The notes under the pieces were generated by a model. It saw only the letters and a program-made list of their open reading frames with translations. It was not told where the DNA came from and did not search any database. Positions 1 to 6,078 of a stretch of 10,778 bases of DNA are shown here, piece after piece. This DNA comes from Betaproteobacteria bacterium (GTDB lineage: Bacteria > Pseudomonadota > Gammaproteobacteria > Burkholderiales > SG8-39), in the NCBI GenBank assembly GCA_009693345.1, contig SHXL01000087.1:1-10778 (forward strand), read 5' to 3'. Position 1 is the stretch's first letter. Each line of letters starts with the position of its first letter. Both the position numbers and the translations under genes were made by a program.

Positions 1-1210
1 CGAAGTACTGCACGGCGACGCGGGCTTTTGCCTGCATCGCGCGCATCGCCAGTTGCTGGACGCCGGCTTCAACCAGATTGCGCCGCGCCTCCAGCACGGT
101 GGCAAGCGGCGCGGCGCCAGCGCCATACTGCGACTGAAGCGCAACCAGGCGCGCGCTGGCGTCGGGAAGAATGGCGCCTTCGATGTTGCGCAGACGCTCG
201 CCGGCGAGCTCCCAATCCGCGTAGGCCGCGGCGAGATCGGCGCGCAGCTGGCGAAGATGATCCGCGCGCTGCTCCCGAGCGCGCTCCAGTTGCGCGAGCT
301 TCGCGGCCACCACCCGGTCCTGCTTGCGGTCCGCGAACACCGGCAGCTCGATCGCCACCTGGAACATGAGCATGTCGGAGCGGCCGCCACCGCGCGCGAA
401 ATAACCAAGCTCTACCGAGCGGTCGGGTTTGGAGGCTTCACGGGCAAGCGCCACATCCGCCTCGGCAACGCCCTGGGCGCGAAGTTGCATGTCGTGCAGC
501 GGATGATGCTCCAGCGATTCGATGATCGCAGCGAGGGGGGCGGGCGGGGGGAGCGCCGGCAGCTCAGCGGGCAGATCCCGCGCGGCAGCCTCGGGCACCC
601 AGCGCGCCAGCGCGGAGCGCGCGCGCCGCGCCTGCGCCACAAGCTCGAGCCGCCGGTCGTGGGATTGGCTGTGCAGTTGCCGCGCCGCGAGCACCTCCGC
701 CTGGGCGCCTTTGCCGGACGCCAGCGCAATGCGCGCCAGCTCGATCGAGCGCTCGAATTCCTGCGCAAGTCCGACCAGCATCCGCTCGGCACCGATCGCC
801 TGCCACGCGTCGAGCCAGGCCTGGCCGACGTCGCGCGCGATTCCCTGGCGCAGTCCGATCGCTTCGGCGCGCGCCTGCCCGGCTTCGGCGAGCGTGCGCT
901 CGGTGCGCAGCCGGCGCTTGTCGCCGCCCGGAAAGGACTGCTCCCAGCTCACGCCGACCTGCGTCATGTCTTCGCGCGCGCTGGGGAAATTGCGCGAAGG
1001 GAAGTTCAGGGCGCCGAGCTTCAGCCGCGGGTCGGGCAGTGCGCCGTCAGCGACCGAAGCCTCGTCGGCCGCCCGGGCATTGAGATCGAGCGCGCGCAAT
1101 GCAGGCTGAGACTCAAGCGCAAGGCGGCGCGCCTCCCCCAGCGTGAGAACCTGCCCCAGGGCAGGCGTGGCGGCCGCCAGAGCGGCCAGTAATAGCATTG
1201 AAATGCGCAT
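1..1210 (-). CDS. TolC-family outer-membrane efflux channel, CusC/CzcC-like (3' end beyond window)
   Basis: The reading frame is open from the ATG at 1210 to the left edge, giving 403 residues; the C-terminus lies outside. The start follows a GGAG box seven bases upstream. The N-terminus is a signal peptide (short MRIS start, Leu/Ala-rich core, then ATPALG-Q), with no lipobox. Residues from about 22 (LTLGEARRLALESQPAL) match the opening repeat of the outer-membrane factor family. A second repeat near residues 240-270 (ESLEHHPLHDMQLRAQG) and the pattern VAIELPVF with long Ala/Arg/Glu-rich helices complete the duplicated TolC architecture. The protein should form a trimeric outer-membrane and periplasmic duct for a metal-exporting RND pump; pump and adaptor genes would be expected further left, which I infer and cannot see. 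It is the last gene visible in the copper block. Family call firm; metal specificity inferred from context. Confidence 0.88.
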   Translation of the reverse strand, partial: MRISMLLLAALAAATPALGQVLTLGEARRLALESQPALRALDLNARAADEASVADGALPDPRLKLGALNFPSRNFPSAREDMTQVGVSWEQSFPGGDKRRLRTERTLAEAGQARAEAIGLRQGIARDVGQAWLDAWQAIGAERMLVGLAQEFERSIELARIALASGKGAQAEVLAARQLHSQSHDRRLELVAQARRARSALARWVPEAAARDLPAELPALPPPAPLAAIIESLEHHPLHDMQLRAQGVAEADVALAREASKPDRSVELGYFARGGGRSDMLMFQVAIELPVFADRKQDRVVAAKLAQLERAREQRADHLRQLRADLAAAYADWELAGERLRNIEGAILPDASARLVALQSQYGAGAAPLATVLEARRNLVEAGVQQLAMRAMQAKARVAVQYF

Positions 1211-1233
1211 CCGATTCTCCACATGGCAAGACC

Positions 1234-1255
1234 GCCGCCGGCGGATGCCGGCAGC
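1234..1255 (-). other. Intergenic GC-rich stem-loop upstream of the CzcC-like channel gene
   Basis: Read on the minus strand, two 9-base arms (1255-1247 and 1242-1234, built on GCCGGC) pair around a four-base loop, with one G-U wobble; one further C-G pair extends the stem. It lies 21 bases after the stop of the upstream small gene and 24 bases before the next start. No U tract follows, so it does not look like an intrinsic terminator. It may affect mRNA processing or partial read-through, or may simply reflect high GC content. Confidence 0.4.
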
Positions 1256-1275
1256 GCAATCTCAAACGCGGAAAA

Positions 1276-1650
1276 TCAGATCAGGAAAGACTGAAAGAGA
1301 ATGCGAGGCGGCGGTGCGGCAGGGCGCGGCAGGCTGTAGCGCAGCGCCGCTGCCGGGTAGATCGGGCCATCGGCGAGCGCGACCTTGAGCGACGCCGTTC
1401 CGATCCAGTCGTGCACCACGATCTGCGGCGTGCCGGCGCTCTGGTCTGCGCCCAGGCAATGCGCGAGGCAAAGGTTCGCGTTAAGCGCCGGTTCCTCGTG
1501 GCAGGGCGGCTGATCCAAACCAGCGCCGATCGTCAGCGCAGGCGCGGCCCTCAGCCAGTCGCAGCCCGCCACCGCAAGCGCACCTTGCGCGAACAGCAGC
1601 AGGCCCAGCATCAGCTGCGCAACGCGCGTCCGGGTACGGCTGCTCACCAT
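1276..1650 (-). CDS. Small exported Cys-motif protein of the copper cluster, function unknown
   Basis: This is a 124-residue protein. An Arg-rich start (residues 5-9) is followed by a hydrophobic segment (12-28) ending in VAGC, which fits either a lipobox with Cys30 as lipid site or an ordinary signal peptide. The mature part carries a compact motif, Cys50-His51 followed by NLCLAHC with Cys61, His64 and Cys65, a plausible metal or disulfide site. The C-terminal third has no further Cys and ends in a Pro-rich then hydrophobic tail. From memory, similar small CHE...NLCLxHC proteins occur beside heavy-metal RND operons, usually unnamed. The start at 1650 has only a weak AGGA box. It lies between the CusF-like genes and a CzcC-like channel, so a periplasmic metal-sensing or metal-handling role is plausible but unproven. 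Confidence 0.72.
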   Translation of the reverse strand: MVSSRTRTRVAQLMLGLLLFAQGALAVAGCDWLRAAPALTIGAGLDQPPCHEEPALNANLCLAHCLGADQSAGTPQIVVHDWIGTASLKVALADGPIYPAAALRYSLPRPAAPPPRILFQSFLI

Positions 1651-1724
1651 GGCGCCTATCCTACTCCCGACGCGACCGGTTCACGCCGTTCCACCCGGAC
1701 TCGGCAGTTGACCAGGATCAAACT

Positions 1725-2006
1725 TCACTTAACCGGCTCGATCCGGGTAACAGCCACTTTGCCGCCTGCCCGCATTTCCGCCTGGAACTTGACCTTGTCG
1801 CCCGCCTTCACCCGATCGAGCATTGCCGCTTCCTTCACCTGGAACGCCATTGTCATGGCCGGCATGTCGATCGCCTGAATCGGCCCGTGCTTGATGGTGA
1901 GCGTTCCCGCCTTCTTGTCCACCTTCCGGATTTCGCCATCCGCGAGCTGTTGCGCCATAGCCGGCAGCGCGGCCGCAATCAGCGATGCCAATAAGATTCG
2001 TTTCAT
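1725..2006 (-). CDS. cusF: CusF-like periplasmic Cu(I)-binding protein (distal copy)
   Basis: The product is 93 residues with a clear signal peptide (residues 1-18, MAQ cleavage region). The mature domain follows the CusF beta-barrel pattern: GEIRKVDKKAGTLTIKHGPI, then DMPAMTM. Aligned to E. coli CusF (His36, Trp44, Met47, Met49), the ligand positions here are His40, Met48, Met51 and Met53, so the capping tryptophan is replaced by methionine. The start has a strong GGAGGTGG box about six bases upstream. CusF proteins bind Cu(I) or Ag(I) in the periplasm and pass it to CusCBA-type pumps; a CzcC/CusC-like channel gene lies two genes downstream. It is a tandem paralogue of the adjacent gene ending at 2070 but has diverged outside the metal site, so the pair is not a recent duplication. 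Confidence 0.93.
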   Translation of the reverse strand: MKRILLASLIAAALPAMAQQLADGEIRKVDKKAGTLTIKHGPIQAIDMPAMTMAFQVKEAAMLDRVKAGDKVKFQAEMRAGGKVAVTRIEPVK

Positions 2007-2033
2007 TTGACCACCTCCAGTTTTACGAACATT

Positions 2034-2065
2034 GCCGCCTCAGAAATTTTCAACTCTGCGGCGGC
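2034..2065 (-). other. Intergenic stem-loop between the two CusF-like genes
   Basis: On the minus strand, an 11-base arm (2065-2055) pairs with 2044-2034 in ten of eleven positions (GCCGCC and CAGA paired, one G/A mismatch) around a ten-base AU-rich loop. It starts four bases after the stop codon of the proximal CusF-like gene and ends about 28 bases before the start of the next. The bases after the stem are not a U run, so a classical terminator is unlikely. An mRNA-stabilising or processing element that sets different levels of the two proteins is possible. Confidence 0.45.
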
Positions 2066-2069
2066 GCGA

Positions 2070-2375
2070 TTACTTTGTCGGTTCCATGCCAGTGACCGTG
2101 AACGCGCCGCCAAGCTTCTCGGCTTGGAACTTTACCTTGTCTCCTGCCTTCACTTTGTCGAGGATCGCCGGGTCCTTGACCTGGAACACCATTGTCATTG
2201 CCGGCATGTCCAGAGTCGGCATTGGCCCGTGCTTGATGGTGATCTTCTTTGCGTCCTTGTCTACCTTGCGGACCTCGCCCTCAATTGACGCGCCCTGCTT
2301 GTGGTGCGCCTCGTCCGCGAACGCGGATGACAGTGAAAGAGATGCCGCAATCAATGCAAGCGCGATGCGTTTCAT
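2070..2375 (-). CDS. cusF: CusF-like periplasmic Cu(I)-binding protein (proximal copy)
   Basis: This encodes 101 residues from the ATG at 2375. Another in-frame ATG two codons earlier (2381) directly abuts the GGAG box, whereas 2375 sits six bases from it and is preferred. A signal peptide occupies about residues 1-20 (ending SSAFA), followed by a short His-containing linker (DEAHHKQ) and the CusF fold. The metal-site residues are His49, Met57, Met60 and Met62 within HGPMPTLDMPAMTM, so methionine again stands where E. coli CusF has Trp44. Twelve bases separate it from the upstream cupredoxin gene, so it is almost certainly co-transcribed. It probably acts as a periplasmic Cu(I) carrier or buffer. 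The extra Met in HGPM and the His-His pair in the linker are absent from the other copy. Confidence 0.93.
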   Translation of the reverse strand: MKRIALALIAASLSLSSAFADEAHHKQGASIEGEVRKVDKDAKKITIKHGPMPTLDMPAMTMVFQVKDPAILDKVKAGDKVKFQAEKLGGAFTVTGMEPTK

Positions 2376-2387
2376 ATGCATCTCCTT

Positions 2388-2879
2388 TCAGGGTTTGACC
2401 GCTATTTTCCCCACCATCCCGCCCTCGAAATGGCCGGGAACCAGACAGCCGAAATAGAACTCGCCAGCTTTGGTGAACTGCCAGGCCATGGTCTCGATCT
2501 TGCCTGGCGCCACATGCGCCATGTATGGCTCGTCGTGTTCCATGGTCGGATGTTTCTGCATCATCGCCGAGTGCTCCTTCAGTTCCTGCATCGTGCCGAG
2601 CACCATCTCGTGCATCAGTTTGCCACTGTTTTTTACGACGAACTTCACCGTTTCCCCCTGCTTGACTGTCAGGCTGGCGGGCGTGAAGCGCAGCTTGTCG
2701 CTCATGTCGACGTTCACGGTGCGCCCTGCTTTTCTGGGATCGCCTTCGCGCCCGAACTCCTTCTCCTCGATCGAGATCGGCTTGGCGGCTTTCTTGTCGT
2801 GCTTGGCCTCGCCGTGCGCGAGCACCTGGCCCGACACGAACGCGACGGATATTGCGGTGGCTAGAATCGTACGAATCAT
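2388..2879 (-). CDS. Periplasmic cupredoxin (plastocyanin/azurin type, CopI-like)
   Basis: The product is 163 residues, with the start at 2879 set by a strong GAGGAGG box about five bases upstream. A longer in-frame reading to 3020 overlaps the oxidase gene and lacks such support. A signal peptide (1-21, ending VLA) is followed by a charged, His-containing stretch and one cupredoxin domain (about 53-163). The type 1 copper ligands are visible: His90 in LMHEMVLG, then Cys145, His150 and Met155 in FGCLVPGHFEGGM. Between His90 and Cys145 lies a loop unusually rich in Met and His (97-122), which could hold a second copper site. It lies directly downstream of the multicopper oxidase. By family it is a periplasmic electron-transfer or copper-buffering protein; CopI of Rubrivivax is a possible counterpart, recalled rather than compared. 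Confidence 0.9.
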   Translation of the reverse strand: MIRTILATAISVAFVSGQVLAHGEAKHDKKAAKPISIEEKEFGREGDPRKAGRTVNVDMSDKLRFTPASLTVKQGETVKFVVKNSGKLMHEMVLGTMQELKEHSAMMQKHPTMEHDEPYMAHVAPGKIETMAWQFTKAGEFYFGCLVPGHFEGGMVGKIAVKP

Positions 2880-2917
2880 CCTTTCCTCCTCTGTGATGGC
2901 TGGAATGTCAAAGAAAT

Positions 2918-4297
2918 TCAATGCTTGCCGTGCCCGGCCGGCTTGCGAACCTTGACGGTCGGTCCCGGCTGCTTCGTCGCTGGCGCGGCGCGCTCGGCGA
3001 GCGGTGCTGCCCCGCTCCATTCGTATGCGATGGTGCCTGCCGGATGTTTGTACCAGCCGGGGTCCTTGAAATCGCTGCGCGCCAAGCCCTGCCGGATCTT
3101 CACGGTGGTGAACATGCCGCCCATTTCGACGGCGCCGAAGGGGCCGGTCCCGGTCATCATGGGCAGCGTGTTGTCGGGCAGCGGCATTTCCATCTCGCCC
3201 ATGTCCGCCATGCCGCGCTCGCCCATCACCATGTACTCGGGTACGAGGCGGATGATCTTCTCGGCGATGCCGCGATGGTCGATGCCGATCATCGTGGGCA
3301 CGCCGTGGCCCATCGGATTCATGGTGTGGTGCGATTTATGGCAATGGAACGCCCAGTCGCCGGGTTCGGTGGCGTCGAACTCGATCGCGCGCATCTGACC
3401 GACCGCGACATCGGTGGTGACCTCCGGCCAGCGCGAACCCGGCGCGGTCCAGCCGCCGTCTGTACCCGTCACCACGAATTCGTGGCCATGGAGGTGGATC
3501 GGGTGGTTGGTCATGGTCAGATTGCCGATGCGAATGCGCACCTTGTCGCCCAGACGGCACACCAGCGGATCGATGCCCGGAAAGGAGCGCGAGTTCCAGG
3601 TCCAGAGGTTGAAATCCAGCATCGTGTTCACCTTGGGAGTGAAACTGCCCGGATCAATGTCGTACGCGTTGAGCAGGAACACGAAATCGCGGTCCACGCG
3701 CAGGATGCCGGGGTCCTTCGGATGCGTGACCCAGAACCCCATCATGCCCATCGCCATCTGCGTCATTTCGTCGGCGTGCGGGTGGTACATGAACGTGCCC
3801 GGCCGCCTCGCCGTGAACTCGTACACGTAGGTCTTGCCAACGGGAATCTGTGGTTGATTAAGGCCGCCCACACCGTCCATGCCGTTCGGCAGCCGCTGCC
3901 CGTGCCAATGAATCGTGGTGTGCTCGGGCAGCTTGTTGGTGACGAAGAGGCGCACTTTGTCGCCCTCCACGACCTCAATGGTCGGCCCAGGGGACTGACC
4001 GTTGTAGCCCCAGAGGTGGGCTTTCATGCCGGGCGCAATCTCACGCACCACCGGCTCGGCCACCAGATGGAACTCTTTGACGCCGTCCTTCATGCGCCAG
4101 GGCAGCGTCCAGCCATTCAGCGTCACGACCGGGTTGTATGGACGCCCGTTCGGCGGCGCGAGCGGTGGCTGGGTCGCGGGCTTGTCCATGCTCGGTGCTT
4201 CGGGCACCGCGCCCTGCGCCGCGCGGCTCACGCCCGCGGCGCCGAGCATCGCGGCGCCCGCGGTTTTCAGAAAAATTCTACGATTTGTCATGTCCAT
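2918..4297 (-). CDS. Tat-exported two-domain multicopper oxidase with Met-rich C-terminal extension
   Basis: The product is 459 residues and probably oxidises Cu(I) to the less toxic Cu(II) in the periplasm. A twin-arginine signal (Arg6-Arg7, RRIFLKTAG, cleavage near residue 27) fits folding with copper before export. All four copper motifs are present: HWHG (130-133), HPH (172-174), HPIHLHGH (265-272) and HCHKSHH (318-324) with axial Met329. Only about 90 residues separate the second and third motifs, so the central domain of three-domain enzymes such as CueO is missing; the type 1 site lies in the second domain. After Met329 there are 130 more residues, with a Met-rich stretch (356-395) and a terminal GHGKH. 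The gene begins nine bases after the TolC stop. A second ATG at 4291 is better spaced from AGAGGG and may be the true start. Confidence 0.95.
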   Translation of the reverse strand: MDMTNRRIFLKTAGAAMLGAAGVSRAAQGAVPEAPSMDKPATQPPLAPPNGRPYNPVVTLNGWTLPWRMKDGVKEFHLVAEPVVREIAPGMKAHLWGYNGQSPGPTIEVVEGDKVRLFVTNKLPEHTTIHWHGQRLPNGMDGVGGLNQPQIPVGKTYVYEFTARRPGTFMYHPHADEMTQMAMGMMGFWVTHPKDPGILRVDRDFVFLLNAYDIDPGSFTPKVNTMLDFNLWTWNSRSFPGIDPLVCRLGDKVRIRIGNLTMTNHPIHLHGHEFVVTGTDGGWTAPGSRWPEVTTDVAVGQMRAIEFDATEPGDWAFHCHKSHHTMNPMGHGVPTMIGIDHRGIAEKIIRLVPEYMVMGERGMADMGEMEMPLPDNTLPMMTGTGPFGAVEMGGMFTTVKIRQGLARSDFKDPGWYKHPAGTIAYEWSGAAPLAERAAPATKQPGPTVKVRKPAGHGKH

Positions 4298-4306
4298 TTC
4301 CCTCTG

Positions 4307-5707
4307 TCAGTGGCCGCGGCCGCCCATTGAGAGCGATGGCATGTCGGCGCTTTTAGCGGCCATGCCGCCGCCGGCACGCCCCGAGAGGCTCGCCTGAAGT
4401 TCGGCGTCCGCGATCCAGAATTCCCGCAATGTGCCCAGATACGAATTCACGGCCGCGACCTGCTCCCGCGAATCGGCGAGCAACTCGAACACGCTCGCCA
4501 GCATGCCGTTGTAGCGCAGCAGCATTTCGTCCGAAATGCGTTTTCGCAAAGGCACAACTTCATCGCGATAGTGACGCGTGAGGTCGTACGCGGTTCGATA
4601 GGCGCCGTAGAGCTCGCGCACCTCCGAGCGCGCATCGATCGCGACCTGGGCGACGCGATGCGCCGCCTGCATGTAGGTCGCCTCGGCACGCGCCACCCGC
4701 GCTGTACCCCAGTCGAAGATCGGAATCTCGACGCCCACTACGTAGCCGTAGGAAAACCCGTCCTGGCCTTCCTTGGTGCGCGCACGGCCCAGCTCGAGGG
4801 CGTTGATGAACCGCGTCGCCTTCGTAAGGCCCAGCGATTCGGCGACCCACTCGGCTTCACGCTTCGCTGCCCTGACATCCAGCCGCTGCTCCATGGCGCG
4901 GGCTTCCAGCTCGCCACCGTCGCGCGGCGCAGCCGGAAGATCCGACAGCCGCTCTGGCAGCCTGAACGCGAGGTCCTCGCCCCAGAGTCCCGCTAACCGC
5001 GCGAACCGCTCGCGCGCGGCGTGCGCTTCGTTCCTGGCGCGCGCCAACTGTGCCGCCGCATCCGCATAAAACGCCTGTTCGCGCATCTGGTTGAGCTTGG
5101 ACCAGTTGCCCACCGCGGCCATCCTGCGCGCAAGCTCCGAGCCCGCATCCGCGGCGTCCTTTACCTGCCCCATGTAGTGCTCGGCTTGCGCCGCTGCGAC
5201 CGCGTGCACCCAGGCTTTTCTGGTTTCCGACGCAACCCGGATCACTTCCGCCGTCACGTCGGCCTGGACGCGCTCGAAGCGCCGCGCCTCCATTTTCTGG
5301 CGCAGCGGCATCAGCAACACCCCGAGCAGATCGAAACTGAAACTCTCTTCGACCTTGGTGACATCGTTGCCGAACTTGGTGCGCAACCAGTGCAGCCGAA
5401 GGTTCGGCCCGCGGCCCGCCTGGACGAGGTCGGCCTCCGAGATTCCTAGTTCCGCATACGTCGCCTGCAGGCCGGGGTTATTCAGCAACGCCAGTTGCAC
5501 GGCATCGTCCGCCGTAAGAGGGCGTCCGAGGATTTCTCGCGTGCGCGCACGCACCGAGTTCGCGTCATCGTCGGTTCGCACCCAACGCGCGTCCTGCCCG
5601 GTACGCTCCTTGACCGTGCGCTGCACGGTGCCGAAGCCGCCGTCCTCCGAAAATGTCGCGCAGCCGGCGAGCAGCAGAGTGGCCATGGCCACAGTAGCGG
5701 TCCTCAT
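4307..5707 (-). CDS. TolC-family outer-membrane lipoprotein channel paired with the multicopper oxidase
   Basis: This encodes 466 residues. The N-terminus carries a lipobox, LLAGC with Cys16, as in the NodT/CusC class of outer-membrane factors. The duplicated TolC repeats are visible: DDAVQLALLNNPGLQATYAELG (about 67-88) and a later half ending in VGVEIPIFDWGTARVARAEA (about 325-345), each followed by long helical segments. A distinctive block, SFDLLGVLLMPLRQKMEARRFE (about 124-145), helps mark this subfamily. The tail is Gly/Met/His-containing (SMGGRGH). The start codon overlaps the stop of the upstream small gene as ATGA, and a GGAGG box lies six bases before the ATG, so translation is probably coupled. 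No adaptor or inner-membrane pump accompanies it in the window; its neighbours are soluble periplasmic copper proteins. Substrate unknown; copper export is inferred from the neighbourhood. Confidence 0.92.
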   Translation of the reverse strand: MRTATVAMATLLLAGCATFSEDGGFGTVQRTVKERTGQDARWVRTDDDANSVRARTREILGRPLTADDAVQLALLNNPGLQATYAELGISEADLVQAGRGPNLRLHWLRTKFGNDVTKVEESFSFDLLGVLLMPLRQKMEARRFERVQADVTAEVIRVASETRKAWVHAVAAAQAEHYMGQVKDAADAGSELARRMAAVGNWSKLNQMREQAFYADAAAQLARARNEAHAARERFARLAGLWGEDLAFRLPERLSDLPAAPRDGGELEARAMEQRLDVRAAKREAEWVAESLGLTKATRFINALELGRARTKEGQDGFSYGYVVGVEIPIFDWGTARVARAEATYMQAAHRVAQVAIDARSEVRELYGAYRTAYDLTRHYRDEVVPLRKRISDEMLLRYNGMLASVFELLADSREQVAAVNSYLGTLREFWIADAELQASLSGRAGGGMAAKSADMPSLSMGGRGH

Positions 5708-6000
5708 TTGTGTCCTCCATGACTCGCGGGTGCAGGTTGCTTGGCGCCGGGCTTGGCGGTTGCGCCCGTTTCCCGGGGCACGTGGCCTACGTGGCCGCCA
5801 AGACGGCCCATTTCCTCATTGGACTGGCGCCAGCGCGCCACATCGGGATCGGCGTACGGCCGGTAGTCCTTAAAGGCGGATTCGTACGTTCGCAGCGGAA
5901 CGGCCGCCTTGGGATCGGCGGGATCGGGCCGCGCGGTGGTCTGCGCGGCGGCGCTGCCGACGGCGCACACCGCCAGTGCAATGCAAAAAATCTTAGACAT
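5704..6000 (-). CDS. Small exported protein of unknown function coupled to the TolC gene
   Basis: This is 98 residues, starting at 6000 after a GGAGAG box. A signal peptide (1-19, ending SAAAQ) precedes a Pro/Asp-rich linker and one dense motif region at about 39-70: YESAFKDYRPY, then DPDVARWRQSNEEMGRLGGH. The tail is Pro/Ala/Lys-rich and ends ASHGGHK, possibly binding metal through His. The mature part has no cysteine. Its stop codon overlaps the TolC start by four bases, so the two products are probably made in fixed ratio. I recognise the YRPY...WR..N.E.G pattern as recurring in small proteins next to TolC/multicopper-oxidase loci, but know of no assigned function. A periplasmic partner of the channel or oxidase is the simplest inference. 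Confidence 0.8.
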   Translation of the reverse strand: MSKIFCIALAVCAVGSAAAQTTARPDPADPKAAVPLRTYESAFKDYRPYADPDVARWRQSNEEMGRLGGHVGHVPRETGATAKPGAKQPAPASHGGHK

Positions 6001-6042
6001 GGCTCTCCAAACGCAATCAGTCGCACGCTTGCGCGCGCAGGA

Positions 6043-6064
6043 GCGGCACGCCCTAGCGCGCCGC
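6043..6064 (-). other. Intergenic stem-loop upstream of the 98-residue protein gene
   Basis: On the minus strand, two 9-base arms (6064-6056 and 6051-6043) form a continuous stem with one G-U wobble around the four-base loop UAGG. It lies in the 78-base gap between the His/Cys-rich gene and the small gene starting at 6000. It has no following U tract and ends about 42 bases before the start codon. Function unknown; similar hairpins occur at two other gaps in this block. Confidence 0.4.
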
Positions 6065-6078
6065 GGCCGGATCAGCGT

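Noticed and set aside
53..1192. Long plus-strand open frame of 379 codons
   Set aside because: It is antisense to the TolC/CzcC-like gene in the matching codon register, lacks family motifs, and is the expected by-product of GC-rich codon use.
1651..1724. Weak inverted match AGTT...AACT after the distal CusF-like gene
   Set aside because: Only six pairs with a bulge and no U tract; not distinguishable from chance.
2880..2911. TTGACA on the minus strand at 2911-2906 as a promoter for the cupredoxin gene
   Set aside because: No credible -10 occurs 16-19 bases downstream; the region there is the ribosome-binding site.
2880..3020. N-terminally extended version of the cupredoxin
   Set aside because: The extension overlaps the 3' end of the oxidase gene, is Arg/Ala-rich, and hides a normal signal peptide that begins right after a strong ribosome-binding site at 2879.
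2921..4330. Plus-strand open frame of 469 codons
   Set aside because: It is an exact antisense shadow of the multicopper oxidase, with a His/Arg-rich low-complexity product and no recognisable domain.
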